Virus record (IMG/VR): IMGVR_UViG_3300004369_000010
Coordinates: 1 to 64,000 of that record
DNA from: a virus
Reading direction: 5' to 3' (one strand)
Length of the DNA: 64,000 bases
The notes below the pieces were generated by a model. It ran no database searches and had not been told where the DNA came from. It saw nothing but the letters and a program-made list of their open reading frames with translations. Below are positions 42,484 to 49,163 of the stretch, in pieces. Position 1 is the stretch's first letter; each line of letters opens with the position of its first letter. A program made the position numbers and the translations under genes.

Positions 42484-44408
42484 TGGCCCCACGCAGACCT
42501 CTTCGTATAGAGCCGTACAATAACGATGCGGTAGATGCCGACAATGACGGCATCGTCCAAGAAGACACAGCCTGGGAACGCCCAGCAGGAACTCGCCTCC
42601 TTGATGCGCTAGGTCAAGCAATCCGCAACGGGATGACTTCCCAAAGTCGCCCATCGGGAATACGAGTCGTTGACCGAGACGGTAATCCTGTGGCCTACAA
42701 GCCACGAGCAACCCCGGTTGGCAAAACACCCAAACCTAGAAGTCCGCTTGGCCCCACATTGGGTGATAGGCAAAGAACTCTGGGAGAAATGATCCCGTCA
42801 CTAGGACAAACCATCGGCACTCTTGAAGATCGACGCAAGCCGAAACCAATCAGAGTCAGTCAGGAAGATGCCAAACCGCGTCAGGCTGAACCCCCAAGAA
42901 AGTTCACTGTTCCAACATTTACCGCGCCTCTGCTTGGCGAGCAACTCATGTCCAAACCTGGATTCACATCGAAAGATCTGTTTGATAAGGACACTGGACG
43001 GTACATCAAGGAACGACGCAAACTTCATCGTTCAATTGTTGGGTTTTATCTGCAGAAGGCAAAGCCCAGATCTCCAGAATCGCAAGAAGAAAAAACTGTT
43101 TGGTTTTTGGGTGGTGGCGCTGGTTCAGGTAAATCTAGCGCGATCAAGAGCGGCGCTATTGGTGTCCCGTCCGACCTGCTTCGCGTAGATCCAGACGAAA
43201 TAAAAGATTTCATTCCCGAATATCGCACATGGCTATCTGGTGGCGACGGACGAGCGGCAGAGTTCGTCCACGAAGAATCAAAACACATTTTTGAGCACAC
43301 CGTTCACGGTTTGGTGCAGCTCAACGCCGACTTTGTGTATGACACAACCGGTAATGGTTCTTACGACAAAATGGCAAAGAAGGTTCAAGACCTTCGGCGC
43401 AACGGCCATGTCATCAAAGCCCGATATATGACCATCAGCATTGACGAAGCGATTCGACGCGCAGAACTCCGTGAACAAACGACTGGCCGTCGTGTTCCAC
43501 GACATCAAATCATTCACAACCACCAAGAAGTATCCACCAATGTGATTCGTGGTATTGCTGACGGACTATTTGATGAACTTGAGTTATACGATAACGACGG
43601 ATCGCAACCAACAAAGATCCTTGAAGTTAAGAATGGCAAAGTCAAGATCCTTGACCCGCAAGCCGTTGACCGATTCATGGCGAAATCCCCTTCGTTGAGT
43701 CGATCCCCTGGCAAGACTCCAGCAGGAGTTCATGAAGATCTTGAAAAAGGAAAGTCAGCTTCCAATGTTCTGGGACAAACTTCCAGGGTCGATGCCAGAA
43801 CCGCGTGGGCTGGATACCTTGCAGATGACTACAAAGAAATGAACTATGTGCTTCGTGAAGGTGGAGACGGTCTATCCGACGAGGAATACAACGAGGTAGC
43901 ACAGAAAATCAACGATTTTGATGAGTACTTTGACCACGCAAGTTTTTCACTGATCCAGCCTGTGAAGGTGTACAGAGGAACTCAGGAATACCTTTCGGAT
44001 GACATTGATGTTTCTGAACTTGCCCCTGGTGAGGTGTACAAACTTTTATCCGCTCCTGAGATCGGAACCAAGTTTCGCGAAGATGCCTACTCCTCGGCTA
44101 CTGAAAGTCTTGATATTGCCGAAGACTTTGCACTCGGGAAGGCCGATGTGGAATCCCTGAGCTATTCGGAAGGGCCATCTATTCCCGTTGTGATGGAAAT
44201 TAATATTCCTCCCGGTCTCAGGATGCTTCCAGGAACCACATATGAGAAAGAAGTGATCCTTGAGCGGGAAACACGGTTCAAAGTTGTTGACTACATCACG
44301 CAATACACAGAAAGTGGCGATTCCTATCAGTTGTTGAAAGTTGTTGCAATTCCTCCTCGCAAAAAGCAACAGCCACTAGAACTAGCGGAGATTGATGATG
44401 ACTACTAA
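42483..44408 (+). CDS. Zeta-toxin-type kinase fused to ADP-ribosyltransferase
   Basis: The product has 641 residues. Residues 16-34 are a Ca-loop-like DAVDADNDGIVQEDTAWERP also seen at 51373. Residues about 160-370 are a zeta-type P-loop kinase: FLGGGAGSGKSSA (Walker A 210-219), DPDEIKDFIPEY, DTTGNG. Residues about 440-630 are an ADP-ribosyltransferase with the R-S-E set: VYRGTQEYL (R498), YSSATES (S537-T540) and TYEKEVILERETRF (E588, E590). The ATG overlaps the portal stop (TAATG), so it is made with virion proteins. It may be packaged and injected like T4 Alt; that is inference. The ARH gene at 27353 is its potential counterpart. Confidence 0.85.
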   Translation: MAPRRPLRIEPYNNDAVDADNDGIVQEDTAWERPAGTRLLDALGQAIRNGMTSQSRPSGIRVVDRDGNPVAYKPRATPVGKTPKPRSPLGPTLGDRQRTLGEMIPSLGQTIGTLEDRRKPKPIRVSQEDAKPRQAEPPRKFTVPTFTAPLLGEQLMSKPGFTSKDLFDKDTGRYIKERRKLHRSIVGFYLQKAKPRSPESQEEKTVWFLGGGAGSGKSSAIKSGAIGVPSDLLRVDPDEIKDFIPEYRTWLSGGDGRAAEFVHEESKHIFEHTVHGLVQLNADFVYDTTGNGSYDKMAKKVQDLRRNGHVIKARYMTISIDEAIRRAELREQTTGRRVPRHQIIHNHQEVSTNVIRGIADGLFDELELYDNDGSQPTKILEVKNGKVKILDPQAVDRFMAKSPSLSRSPGKTPAGVHEDLEKGKSASNVLGQTSRVDARTAWAGYLADDYKEMNYVLREGGDGLSDEEYNEVAQKINDFDEYFDHASFSLIQPVKVYRGTQEYLSDDIDVSELAPGEVYKLLSAPEIGTKFREDAYSSATESLDIAEDFALGKADVESLSYSEGPSIPVVMEINIPPGLRMLPGTTYEKEVILERETRFKVVDYITQYTESGDSYQLLKVVAIPPRKKQQPLELAEIDDDY

Positions 44409-44679
44409 AAAAGATCCGCGCCAACCGCACCGCTATCATTTTTCACTAAGTGAACTAAAGCGCGATCGATCATCGGCGCCCTCATTTCAGCAACCGGTAT
44501 CACAGGACAGATTCCTTGACATGATGAAAGGCGACACGCCTATTACTCCAGGTAGTCAAGAAGAAACAGATATAAATCAAGCAAAAAACGGCGAAGTTAT
44601 ATTAGATAACATATGGACGCCTGGCGATACTTACACCACAGAAGAATGGCGAAAAAATTTGGATGATTCCCTTGACTAA
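44398..44679 (+). CDS. Hypothetical virion-operon protein
   Basis: I use ATG 44398 (93 residues) since GGAG lies seven bases before it; ATG 44395 is equally in frame. The sequence is hydrophilic (HRYHFSLSELKRDRSSAPSF, PITPGSQEETDINQAKNGEV) with Trp residues near the end (IWTPGDTYTTEEWRKNLDD). It overlaps the end of the zeta/ART gene by 11 bases. It may be a scaffold, chaperone or inhibitor for that protein; no family is recognised. Confidence 0.6.
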   Translation: MTTKKDPRQPHRYHFSLSELKRDRSSAPSFQQPVSQDRFLDMMKGDTPITPGSQEETDINQAKNGEVILDNIWTPGDTYTTEEWRKNLDDSLD

Positions 44680-44684
44680 CTAAA

Positions 44685-44772
44685 AACTTCGGTTAGTATG
44701 CATATCGCCACCCCCGCAGCTCGGGTCGCTCTAGGCTGCTGGAGGTGGCACTTCACTCTCTAACCGAAAGTT
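44685..44772 (+). ncRNA. Structured leader RNA that can pair with the lipoprotein gene's ribosome site
   Basis: Between 44679 and 44777 a nested fold is possible. The outer stem pairs 44685-44696 with 44760-44772 (12 bp, one bulged base); an inner hairpin pairs 44707-44720 with 44735-44749 (GC-rich, one mismatch, one bulge). The 3' outer arm contains the only purine-rich ribosome site (CCGAAAG) before the ATG at 44777. So the fold would hide it, and an alternative fold would release it. This is a candidate riboregulator or a terminator/leader; no known riboswitch family is recognised. Confidence 0.5.
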
Positions 44773-44776
44773 AATT

Positions 44777-45232
44777 ATGAAACAGTTACTAGCAAGCATC
44801 GGCTTCGTATCTATTATGGGAATTTCAGCGTGTGGTGGCGATACCGTATATGTAATTCAGGAACCCACAACAACAGTTCCCAAAAGCACAACAACAGTCA
44901 CTGAAGCGCCAGCAGAAACTCGACCCCCTGTGAGTTTGCCGTCTGGAGGCGGACACAACTCCAGTTACGATCCTGACGCCTACGACGACGCAATCTGGAG
45001 TGAAGCCAACGACTTCTGGTGGTTGTTCTCCACGGAACAACTCCTTCAGATGGGTTTGATTATCTGTGAAGAGTTTGACCGAGGGCAAACACTTGATCAG
45101 GTGACTGCCAGCATGGTTGAAATCCTCATCAATACCGGAACTGCTGACCTGATGGAAGGCACAGCCGTCATGATGGCCTCCGCGTTGTTCCACCTATGTC
45201 CCGAGCATAGTTGGTGGGTTTCCACCATCTAG
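44777..45232 (+). CDS. Secreted lipoprotein, DUF732-like
   Basis: The 151-residue protein has a signal peptide and lipobox (MKQLLASIGFVSIMGISAC, C19 lipidated), a Thr-rich linker (TTTVPKSTTTVTEAPAE), and a C-terminal domain with LLQMGLIICEEFDRGQTLDQ and MASALFHLCPEHSWW. Two conserved Cys at the IIC and LCP positions match the actinobacterial DUF732 pattern. It would sit on the outer face of the host membrane; superinfection exclusion or receptor masking is a reasonable guess. Translation is preceded by the structured leader at 44685. Confidence 0.72.
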   Translation: MKQLLASIGFVSIMGISACGGDTVYVIQEPTTTVPKSTTTVTEAPAETRPPVSLPSGGGHNSSYDPDAYDDAIWSEANDFWWLFSTEQLLQMGLIICEEFDRGQTLDQVTASMVEILINTGTADLMEGTAVMMASALFHLCPEHSWWVSTI

Positions 45233-45238
45233 TAATGC

Positions 45239-45269
45239 TTGACATGATCAGTGAAATGTTGGATCATGT
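45239..45269 (+). promoter_or_regulatory. Promoter/operator before the methyltransferase gene
   Basis: TTGACA at 45239-45244 has GATCAT 17 bases downstream as a weak -10. An 8-bp inverted repeat (ACATGATC 45242-45249, GATCATGT 45262-45269) covers both elements and is likely an operator. A GAAGGGA ribosome site precedes the ATG at 45294. Confidence 0.6.
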
Positions 45270-45293
45270 ACGCACATAACTGAAGGGACGCTC

Positions 45294-45929
45294 ATGACAT
45301 TGACCTATGGGTCACTTTTCTCGGGAGTTGGCGGCTTTGACCTCGGCTTTGACCAGGCTGGCTACGAATGCCAATGGCAAGCCGAGTGGGATAAACACTG
45401 CCAACAAACACTCGCACACCATTGGCCCAACACCAAACTTTATGGCGATGTGCGTGAAATCTCCGGGAAAGAACTCACCCCCGTTGATGTGATCACCTAC
45501 GGATCGCCATGCCAGGATCTTTCCGTCGCAGGAAAACGAGCCGGTATTGAGGGCGGTCGATCCTCAATGTTCTTTGAAGCCACACGAATCATCCAAGAAA
45601 TGCGAGATGCAACACATGGAACCTATCCAAGAATCACTATTTGGGAAAATGTCCCCGGAGCTCTCAGTTCCAACAAAGGAGAAGACTTCCGGGCCGTCCT
45701 CCAAAAATTGGATGACATCGGGGCATTGGCGCAATGGTGGAGTGTCCTGGACGCACAATACTTCGGAGTCCCCCAAAGGCGTCGACGAGTGTTCGTCGTC
45801 TCTGTCTTTGATCCTGCAGTCGCAGAACGAGCCGGGTCTGGAGAAATATTCCCTCTCGGGGAAGGCCGCCGAAGGAATCTTAAGAAGAGCAACAAGACGA
45901 GGGAAGACTCTTCCTCCCCTCTTGGATGA
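45294..45929 (+). CDS. DNA cytosine-5 methyltransferase, N-terminal catalytic part (frame-broken gene)
   Basis: The 211-residue frame has motif I (SLFSGVGGFDLGF), motif IV with the catalytic C73 (YGSPCQDLSVAG), motif VI (IWENVPGAL, E118) and motif VIII (VPQRRRRVFVVS). It would methylate cytosine, but the target-recognition and motif IX-X parts are in other frames. After about residue 175 the frame becomes Arg/Ser-rich and stops at 45929, while a conserved segment continues in the +1 frame (45835-45975). The gene therefore looks interrupted by two +1 changes. It starts 24 bases after the operator-like repeat. Confidence 0.85.
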   Translation: MTLTYGSLFSGVGGFDLGFDQAGYECQWQAEWDKHCQQTLAHHWPNTKLYGDVREISGKELTPVDVITYGSPCQDLSVAGKRAGIEGGRSSMFFEATRIIQEMRDATHGTYPRITIWENVPGALSSNKGEDFRAVLQKLDDIGALAQWWSVLDAQYFGVPQRRRRVFVVSVFDPAVAERAGSGEIFPLGEGRRRNLKKSNKTREDSSSPLG

Positions 45930-45975
45930 GGCGCTAAGAAATGTGGTGGACAAAGCGGCGGAGAGCCCAAAGTGA
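45830..45975 (+). pseudogene. Middle section of the methyltransferase in a different frame
   Basis: This frame (positions = 1 mod 3) encodes LEKYSLSGKAAEGILRRATR, then RGKTLPPLLDEALRNV. It resembles a segment common in phage cytosine methyltransferases between the catalytic and target-recognition regions. It has no start of its own in this position and stops at 45975. The preceding part is in frame 0 and the following part in frame 2, so two single +1 steps separate the three parts. Confidence 0.6.
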
Positions 45976-46855
45976 CTCTGATTTTGAAACTTGGATAGAG
46001 GGTGGGGTGTGTCCAACATTGAACGCATTTGATAACACTGGAGACAGCCGAGCCACCGTGCTTATCTTCACCGCCCAACGAGTCGGTGAACCTCCCCGAA
46101 TTTATGAAGATGTCACCCCTGCTTTGCTAAGCCGAATGGGAACTGGAGGGAATAACACTCCAATGATTGTTTTTAGTCATACGCAAGGTTTGGATGCTCA
46201 GCCGTCAGAAGTGGCTAGCCCAACACTTCGAAGCAATGGAGGTGGCATGGCTGTGGCCTACAACTTTGATGAATTTAACTTCACTGGTGGTGAAGAAGTT
46301 CATCACTCAATCCGTTCTGGGACACGACAGTCAACGGGTGTGGTTGTTTATCCTGATCCTGCTGGTTCCGGGATTGTTGACAATGATGGGATTACTGTGG
46401 TTGCTCCCATTCAGGATGGCCGTGATATAGATAAACATCAGAACGGTTTGGGTGTGGGTGGCGTTGGCGATCCTATGTACACCTTGGATACTACTGGCGG
46501 TCAGGCTGTTGCTATTGGGCATGATCCGATTGTGTTCACTCAGAATCAGCGTGATGAGGTTCGTGATTTGAACGGGGTTGCTGGCGGTTTGCAGGCATCT
46601 CAGGGTTCGCATCAAACTAATTATGTTGCAACTCAGGATGGTTCGGATCAAGCGGTTCGTACCACTGTGGTAAGAAGGTTGACTCCGGTTGAGTGTGAGC
46701 GTCTGATGGGTTGGCCTGATAATCACACTTTGTATCGTGCCGACGGTAAAACGAATAGTGATTCCACCCGATACAAGATGTGCGGTAATGGTGTTGCAAC
46801 ACCGGTTGCCCAATGGATCGCTGAGCAGATTAAACCGTTATTGGAGGAAAACTGA
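45941..46855 (+). CDS. DNA cytosine-5 methyltransferase, C-terminal part
   Basis: This 304-residue frame starts with an ATG at 45941 that has no clear ribosome site. It contains VCPTLNAFDNTGDSRATVLI, then several repeats of the type 'hypothetical-target-recognition' sequence (TPALLSRMGTGGNNTP, PTLRSNGGGMAVAY, PMYTLDTTGGQAVAIG). Motif IX (RRLTPVECERLMGWPDN) and motif X (CGNGVATPVAQWIAEQI) follow. It must associate with the N-terminal part at 45294 to be active. Whether the two halves work as a split enzyme or are decay products is open. Confidence 0.8.
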   Translation: MWWTKRRRAQSDSDFETWIEGGVCPTLNAFDNTGDSRATVLIFTAQRVGEPPRIYEDVTPALLSRMGTGGNNTPMIVFSHTQGLDAQPSEVASPTLRSNGGGMAVAYNFDEFNFTGGEEVHHSIRSGTRQSTGVVVYPDPAGSGIVDNDGITVVAPIQDGRDIDKHQNGLGVGGVGDPMYTLDTTGGQAVAIGHDPIVFTQNQRDEVRDLNGVAGGLQASQGSHQTNYVATQDGSDQAVRTTVVRRLTPVECERLMGWPDNHTLYRADGKTNSDSTRYKMCGNGVATPVAQWIAEQIKPLLEEN

Positions 46856-46935
46856 TGGGCGGCTGGGGATATCTATTGACCTTACCTGTTCTACTTGCAC
46901 TCATTCTTGTAGTCGGCTCTCTACACGATGATTAG
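46855..46935 (+). CDS. 26-residue membrane peptide
   Basis: This ORF (MGGWGYLLTLPVLLALILVV, GSLHDD) begins at ATG 46855, sharing bases with the methyltransferase stop (TGATG). It has a strong GGAGG site just before it. One hydrophobic helix is predicted with an acidic tail. Small membrane peptides of this type are common in phages; no specific function is known. Confidence 0.7.
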   Translation: MGGWGYLLTLPVLLALILVVGSLHDD

Positions 46936-46945
46936 ATAAATCTAA
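46934..46945 (+). repeat. 12-bp direct repeat, left copy (AGATAAATCTAA)
   Basis: The same 12 bases occur at 48412-48423 at the other edge of the G-poor cassette. A core ATAAATCTA also occurs at 40014 and, reversed, at 63481, all in intergenic or near-intergenic DNA. It may be a target-site-like border or a shared regulatory motif. Confidence 0.6.
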
Positions 46946-47023
46946 CCGACCGGGAGTTCTGTTATATAAAACTTTAAACAACCAACAACGAAACCCCCAA
47001 AAAAAAATTTTTGAGAGGACCCT

Positions 47024-47197
47024 ATGCACGAATTAGTATTTCAACCAACAAACAACATCAACAACCTCATTGAAACATTAAAAAACAGCGAACAAACAAT
47101 CTGCCACCAAGCAGCAAACATGCTCCAACAACTACAAACAGAACTAGCTCACACACAACACCAATACAAACAACTACAACAAAAACTCACTCAATGA
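47024..47197 (+). CDS. Small helical protein, first gene of the G-poor cassette
   Basis: The 57-residue product (MHELVFQPTNNINNLIETLK, then QLQTELAHTQHQYKQLQQKL) is Gln/Asn/His-rich with coiled-coil character. ATG 47024 has an AGAGGA site. Its stop overlaps the next ATG (ATGA). The codons almost avoid G, unlike genes on either side. A -10-like TATAAA lies at 46965-46970. No family is recognised. Confidence 0.6.
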   Translation: MHELVFQPTNNINNLIETLKNSEQTICHQAANMLQQLQTELAHTQHQYKQLQQKLTQ

Positions 47198-47970
47198 CCA
47201 GTTACCACGAAGCCACACAGCACTACACCCTACGATCCAACAACGCCCACAACGAACTACAACGCTGGCTCAACCTCCCCAACAAACAACCCGTCATCAA
47301 CACCCTCCAAAACCACAACAGCGAAATCTTCGAAAACCTCCAACCCAAAGACATACAACACGTCGTACAACACACCGAAAACGCCCTCGGACCATCATCC
47401 AGACGCATCGGAGAAACAGTCACACCCATCCGAGACTGGAACCCCAACTATGCGTTCAACCACGTACTACACCACGTAACCGCACAACTACAACACCTAC
47501 CCACCTGGCAAGAATTCCGAAACTACGCCTCCCAAGACCCCCACACCCGCACCATGCTCTGGGAACCAGCCCAACAAATCAGCCAACACGCCCACACCGC
47601 AGGCTGGACCACCACACACATCAAAAACGCCATGCAATGGCGCATCGGCAACGCCTACTACTCATTCATCCGAGAAGCCTACATCGTCGCCCAACTCAAC
47701 AACGCAGGACTCACCCCCAAATACCACCCACTCGTCGACTCCCTCTTCAAAGTAGACCTCTGGGTCAACAACACCAACATCAACCTCTACATCGGCAACC
47801 ACATCTACCGACACAACCAAACCGGACGCAAAACCACCTCCACACAACTCCTCAACGACGCCACACCCCCCTACAAAAACATAGACATCCAACTACCCAC
47901 ACAACACACCTACGGCAACGTACACCTACCAAAACAAGACGCCATCAACACCCTCCTCAACCAACTCTAA
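47194..47970 (+). CDS. Putative PD-(D/E)XK-like nuclease in the G-poor cassette
   Basis: The product has 258 residues, rich in N, Q, H and T. The N-terminal 110 residues are helical (HNELQRWLNLPNKQPVINTL); the central part has RTMLWEPAQQISQHAHTAGW. Residues about 150-200 carry FIREAYIVAQLNNAGLTPKY, HPLVDSLFKVDLWVNNTNIN and LYIGNHIYR. The spacing of E, D and VDLW with following beta strands is reminiscent of restriction-nuclease cores, but a lysine at the exact X-K position cannot be fixed. It could partner with the methyltransferase next door. Confidence in the fold is low. Confidence 0.5.
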   Translation: MTSYHEATQHYTLRSNNAHNELQRWLNLPNKQPVINTLQNHNSEIFENLQPKDIQHVVQHTENALGPSSRRIGETVTPIRDWNPNYAFNHVLHHVTAQLQHLPTWQEFRNYASQDPHTRTMLWEPAQQISQHAHTAGWTTTHIKNAMQWRIGNAYYSFIREAYIVAQLNNAGLTPKYHPLVDSLFKVDLWVNNTNINLYIGNHIYRHNQTGRKTTSTQLLNDATPPYKNIDIQLPTQHTYGNVHLPKQDAINTLLNQL

Positions 47971-48008
47971 AAAACAGCGGCCAACAAACAAAAACACCCC
48001 AACACACA

Positions 48009-48293
48009 ATGGCAAACCACAACTACATCACCCAACTCCTAGAAAAAATACAACAACAAGAAAAAACAATCCAACAACAACACAACAGACTCACCACCCA
48101 AGAAAAAACCATACTCAACCTCATGCAAGAAATACAAGAAGCCGAAACAACAACAAAACAACTCACACACCACACACAACAACTCATCGACCACATCATC
48201 AAAACCAAACCCCCCATCCCCACACAAACCCTCCACAACCTCCAACAAACACTCACCGAAACAGAAACAATCCCCATCTACCAACACCCCTAA
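48009..48293 (+). CDS. Coiled-coil protein of the G-poor cassette
   Basis: The 94-residue protein has a long heptad-repeat helix (LLEKIQQQEKTIQQQHNRLT, TQEKTILNLMQEIQEAETTT) followed by a Pro-rich break and a short helix. I choose ATG 48009; the frame upstream to 47637 overlaps the nuclease-like gene and is not credible. No Shine-Dalgarno sequence precedes it, in line with the near-absence of G. It may form oligomers with neighbours in the cassette. Confidence 0.55.
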   Translation: MANHNYITQLLEKIQQQEKTIQQQHNRLTTQEKTILNLMQEIQEAETTTKQLTHHTQQLIDHIIKTKPPIPTQTLHNLQQTLTETETIPIYQHP

Positions 48294-48296
48294 ACA

Positions 48297-48392
48297 ATGA
48301 CCAACAAAACCATCGACATCGCCCTCACCATCATCAGCGCCACCATCACACTCGCCATCCTCGTCACCATCGCAATCACCGGACGAGACTAA
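48297..48392 (+). CDS. 31-residue membrane peptide of the G-poor cassette
   Basis: This ORF (MTNKTIDIALTIISATITLA, ILVTIAITGRD) is one hydrophobic helix with short polar ends. It starts four bases after the coiled-coil gene's stop and ends 20 bases before the right direct repeat. Small size limits confidence, but the codon pattern matches the cassette. It could anchor the coiled-coil partner to the membrane. Confidence 0.55.
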   Translation: MTNKTIDIALTIISATITLAILVTIAITGRD

Positions 48393-48411
48393 ACACACCC
48401 CACCCCAAACC

Positions 48412-48423
48412 AGATAAATCTAA
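48412..48423 (+). repeat. 12-bp direct repeat, right copy (AGATAAATCTAA)
   Basis: This copy is identical to 46934-46945. It lies 20 bases after the last cassette gene and just before a small hairpin (AGCCC/GGGCT, about 48429-48446). Confidence 0.6.
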
Positions 48424-48720
48424 ACAGAATAAGCCCATAAGGGGCTGTAATTACTCCCCCCCATAGGTTGACGGCGGGTCGGAAGTCCCGTGACGTCGTT
48501 GGGTTGTTGGCTGCTGTTGTGTCGATGTTCCTGTCGATGTTCCTGTCGATGCTGCCTGTCGATGCTGCTGCTTGTTGCTGCTGCCCGTGTTGTGGCTGCC
48601 CGTGTTGTGTTGGTTGGTGTGTGGTTCGGGGGCGTGTTTGGGGAGGGTGTTTTTGGGTAGGGGTTGGTTGTGAGTGTATCCGCTCAGATGCGTCATGTCA
48701 ACTCGTTGGGGTGTGACATT
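48424..48720. other. Gene-poor, T/G-rich interval with tandem repeats
   Basis: No convincing gene is seen. The plus strand here is T/G-rich, the mirror of the preceding A/C-rich cassette. A 12-13-bp unit TGTCGATG(T/C)T(C/G)C is repeated four times from 48520, and GCTGCCCGTGTTGTG is doubled soon after. A minus-strand frame of 97 residues (ending at 48451) has the same Gln/Thr/His-rich style as the cassette but overlaps two promoter elements, so I do not call it. Confidence 0.6.
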
Positions 48721-48737
48721 GTTGACATGACTGGGGG

Positions 48738-48791
48738 TTGACATGGCTAGGGTGGTTTTGTAGTATCAATGTTGTTGGGAGAGAGGCTCCC
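48738..48791 (+). promoter_or_regulatory. Promoter with leader hairpin for 48815
   Basis: TTGACA (48738-48743, inside TTGACATGG), a 17-base spacer and TAGTAT (48761-48766) form a good sigma-70 type promoter. A second TTGACATG lies 16 bp upstream (48722). The leader has a 5-bp hairpin (GGGAG/CTCCC, 48777-48791) followed by AAAGGAC and the ATG at 48815. Confidence 0.8.
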
Positions 48792-48814
48792 CGAGAGGCA
48801 GAAAGGACAGTGCC

Positions 48815-49096
48815 ATGAAGGTCAATCTCAGAGAGTGGAAGGAGGGCGAGTTGATGGTCGGGTATCAGCAGTTTGAGAAGGACCTGGCCGACCTTGCTCG
48901 CCACGTGGAGCATTACCAGGGTCTCATCAAGGAGTGGGGCATTGAGCAGGTGGTCGCCCACTTCGCAGGCCTGGGCGCGGCCTCAGGGACCATCGGGTCG
49001 GAGTTCCATCGCATGGTGGCCGACGCAAATCGCCTGGTGGGAACCAAGTTCCTGGTCGGAGTCCTCCGAAACCAGGAAGAGCAGGCCGAGGCCTGA
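48815..49096 (+). CDS. Hypothetical early protein
   Basis: The 93-residue product is helical (YQQFEKDLADLARHVEHYQG, LIKEWGIEQVVAHFAGLGAA, MVADANRLVGTKFLVGVLRN). It has its own strong promoter and ribosome site and a GC-rich hairpin after it, so it is a single-gene unit. The family is not recognised. GC content is much higher than in the tail genes. Confidence 0.7.
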   Translation: MKVNLREWKEGELMVGYQQFEKDLADLARHVEHYQGLIKEWGIEQVVAHFAGLGAASGTIGSEFHRMVADANRLVGTKFLVGVLRNQEEQAEA

Positions 49097-49102
49097 GCGA
49101 CC

Positions 49103-49132
49103 GAGGGGGTCGGCCCGAAAGGGTCGGCCCTC
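49103..49132 (+). terminator. Hairpin terminator without U-tract
   Basis: An inner 6-bp stem with a GAAA tetraloop (49111-49116 with 49121-49126, one G-U pair) is enclosed by GAGGG/CCCTC. No T-run follows, a form often seen in actinobacteria. It lies just after the stop at 49096. Confidence 0.65.
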
Positions 49133-49163
49133 GTCAGTTCCCCCCCAAAAAACCCAACAGGAG

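Noticed and set aside
44685-44772. tRNA-like reading of the leader before the lipoprotein gene
   Set aside because: There is no T-loop consensus or anticodon arm; only nested stems are present.
45547-45975. Plus-strand 142-residue frame as an independent gene
   Set aside because: Its first half is antisense-free but overlaps the conserved methyltransferase frame; only the end (KYSLSGK...) is meaningful, as a displaced part of that enzyme.
46331-46813. Minus-strand frame of 160 residues opposite the methyltransferase C-terminal part
   Set aside because: It is the mirror of the motif IX-X coding frame and has no start signals.
47637-48008. Upstream extension of the coiled-coil frame (basic Pro/Gln/His-rich)
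   Set aside because: It overlaps the nuclease-like gene and its low-complexity composition is a by-product of the G-poor DNA.
46934-48423. Insertion sequence or transposon between the 12-bp direct repeats
   Set aside because: No transposase or terminal inverted repeats are seen, and the same core motif occurs at other intergenic sites, so a regulatory explanation is as good.
48468-48716. Plus-strand Cys-rich 82-residue frame
   Set aside because: Its Cys runs arise from TGC/TGT repeats in T/G-rich DNA; no ribosome site and no promoter.
48451-48744. Minus-strand Gln/Thr/His-rich 97-residue frame
   Set aside because: It is similar in style to the cassette genes, but its start lies across two TTGACATG promoter elements and no ribosome site is present.
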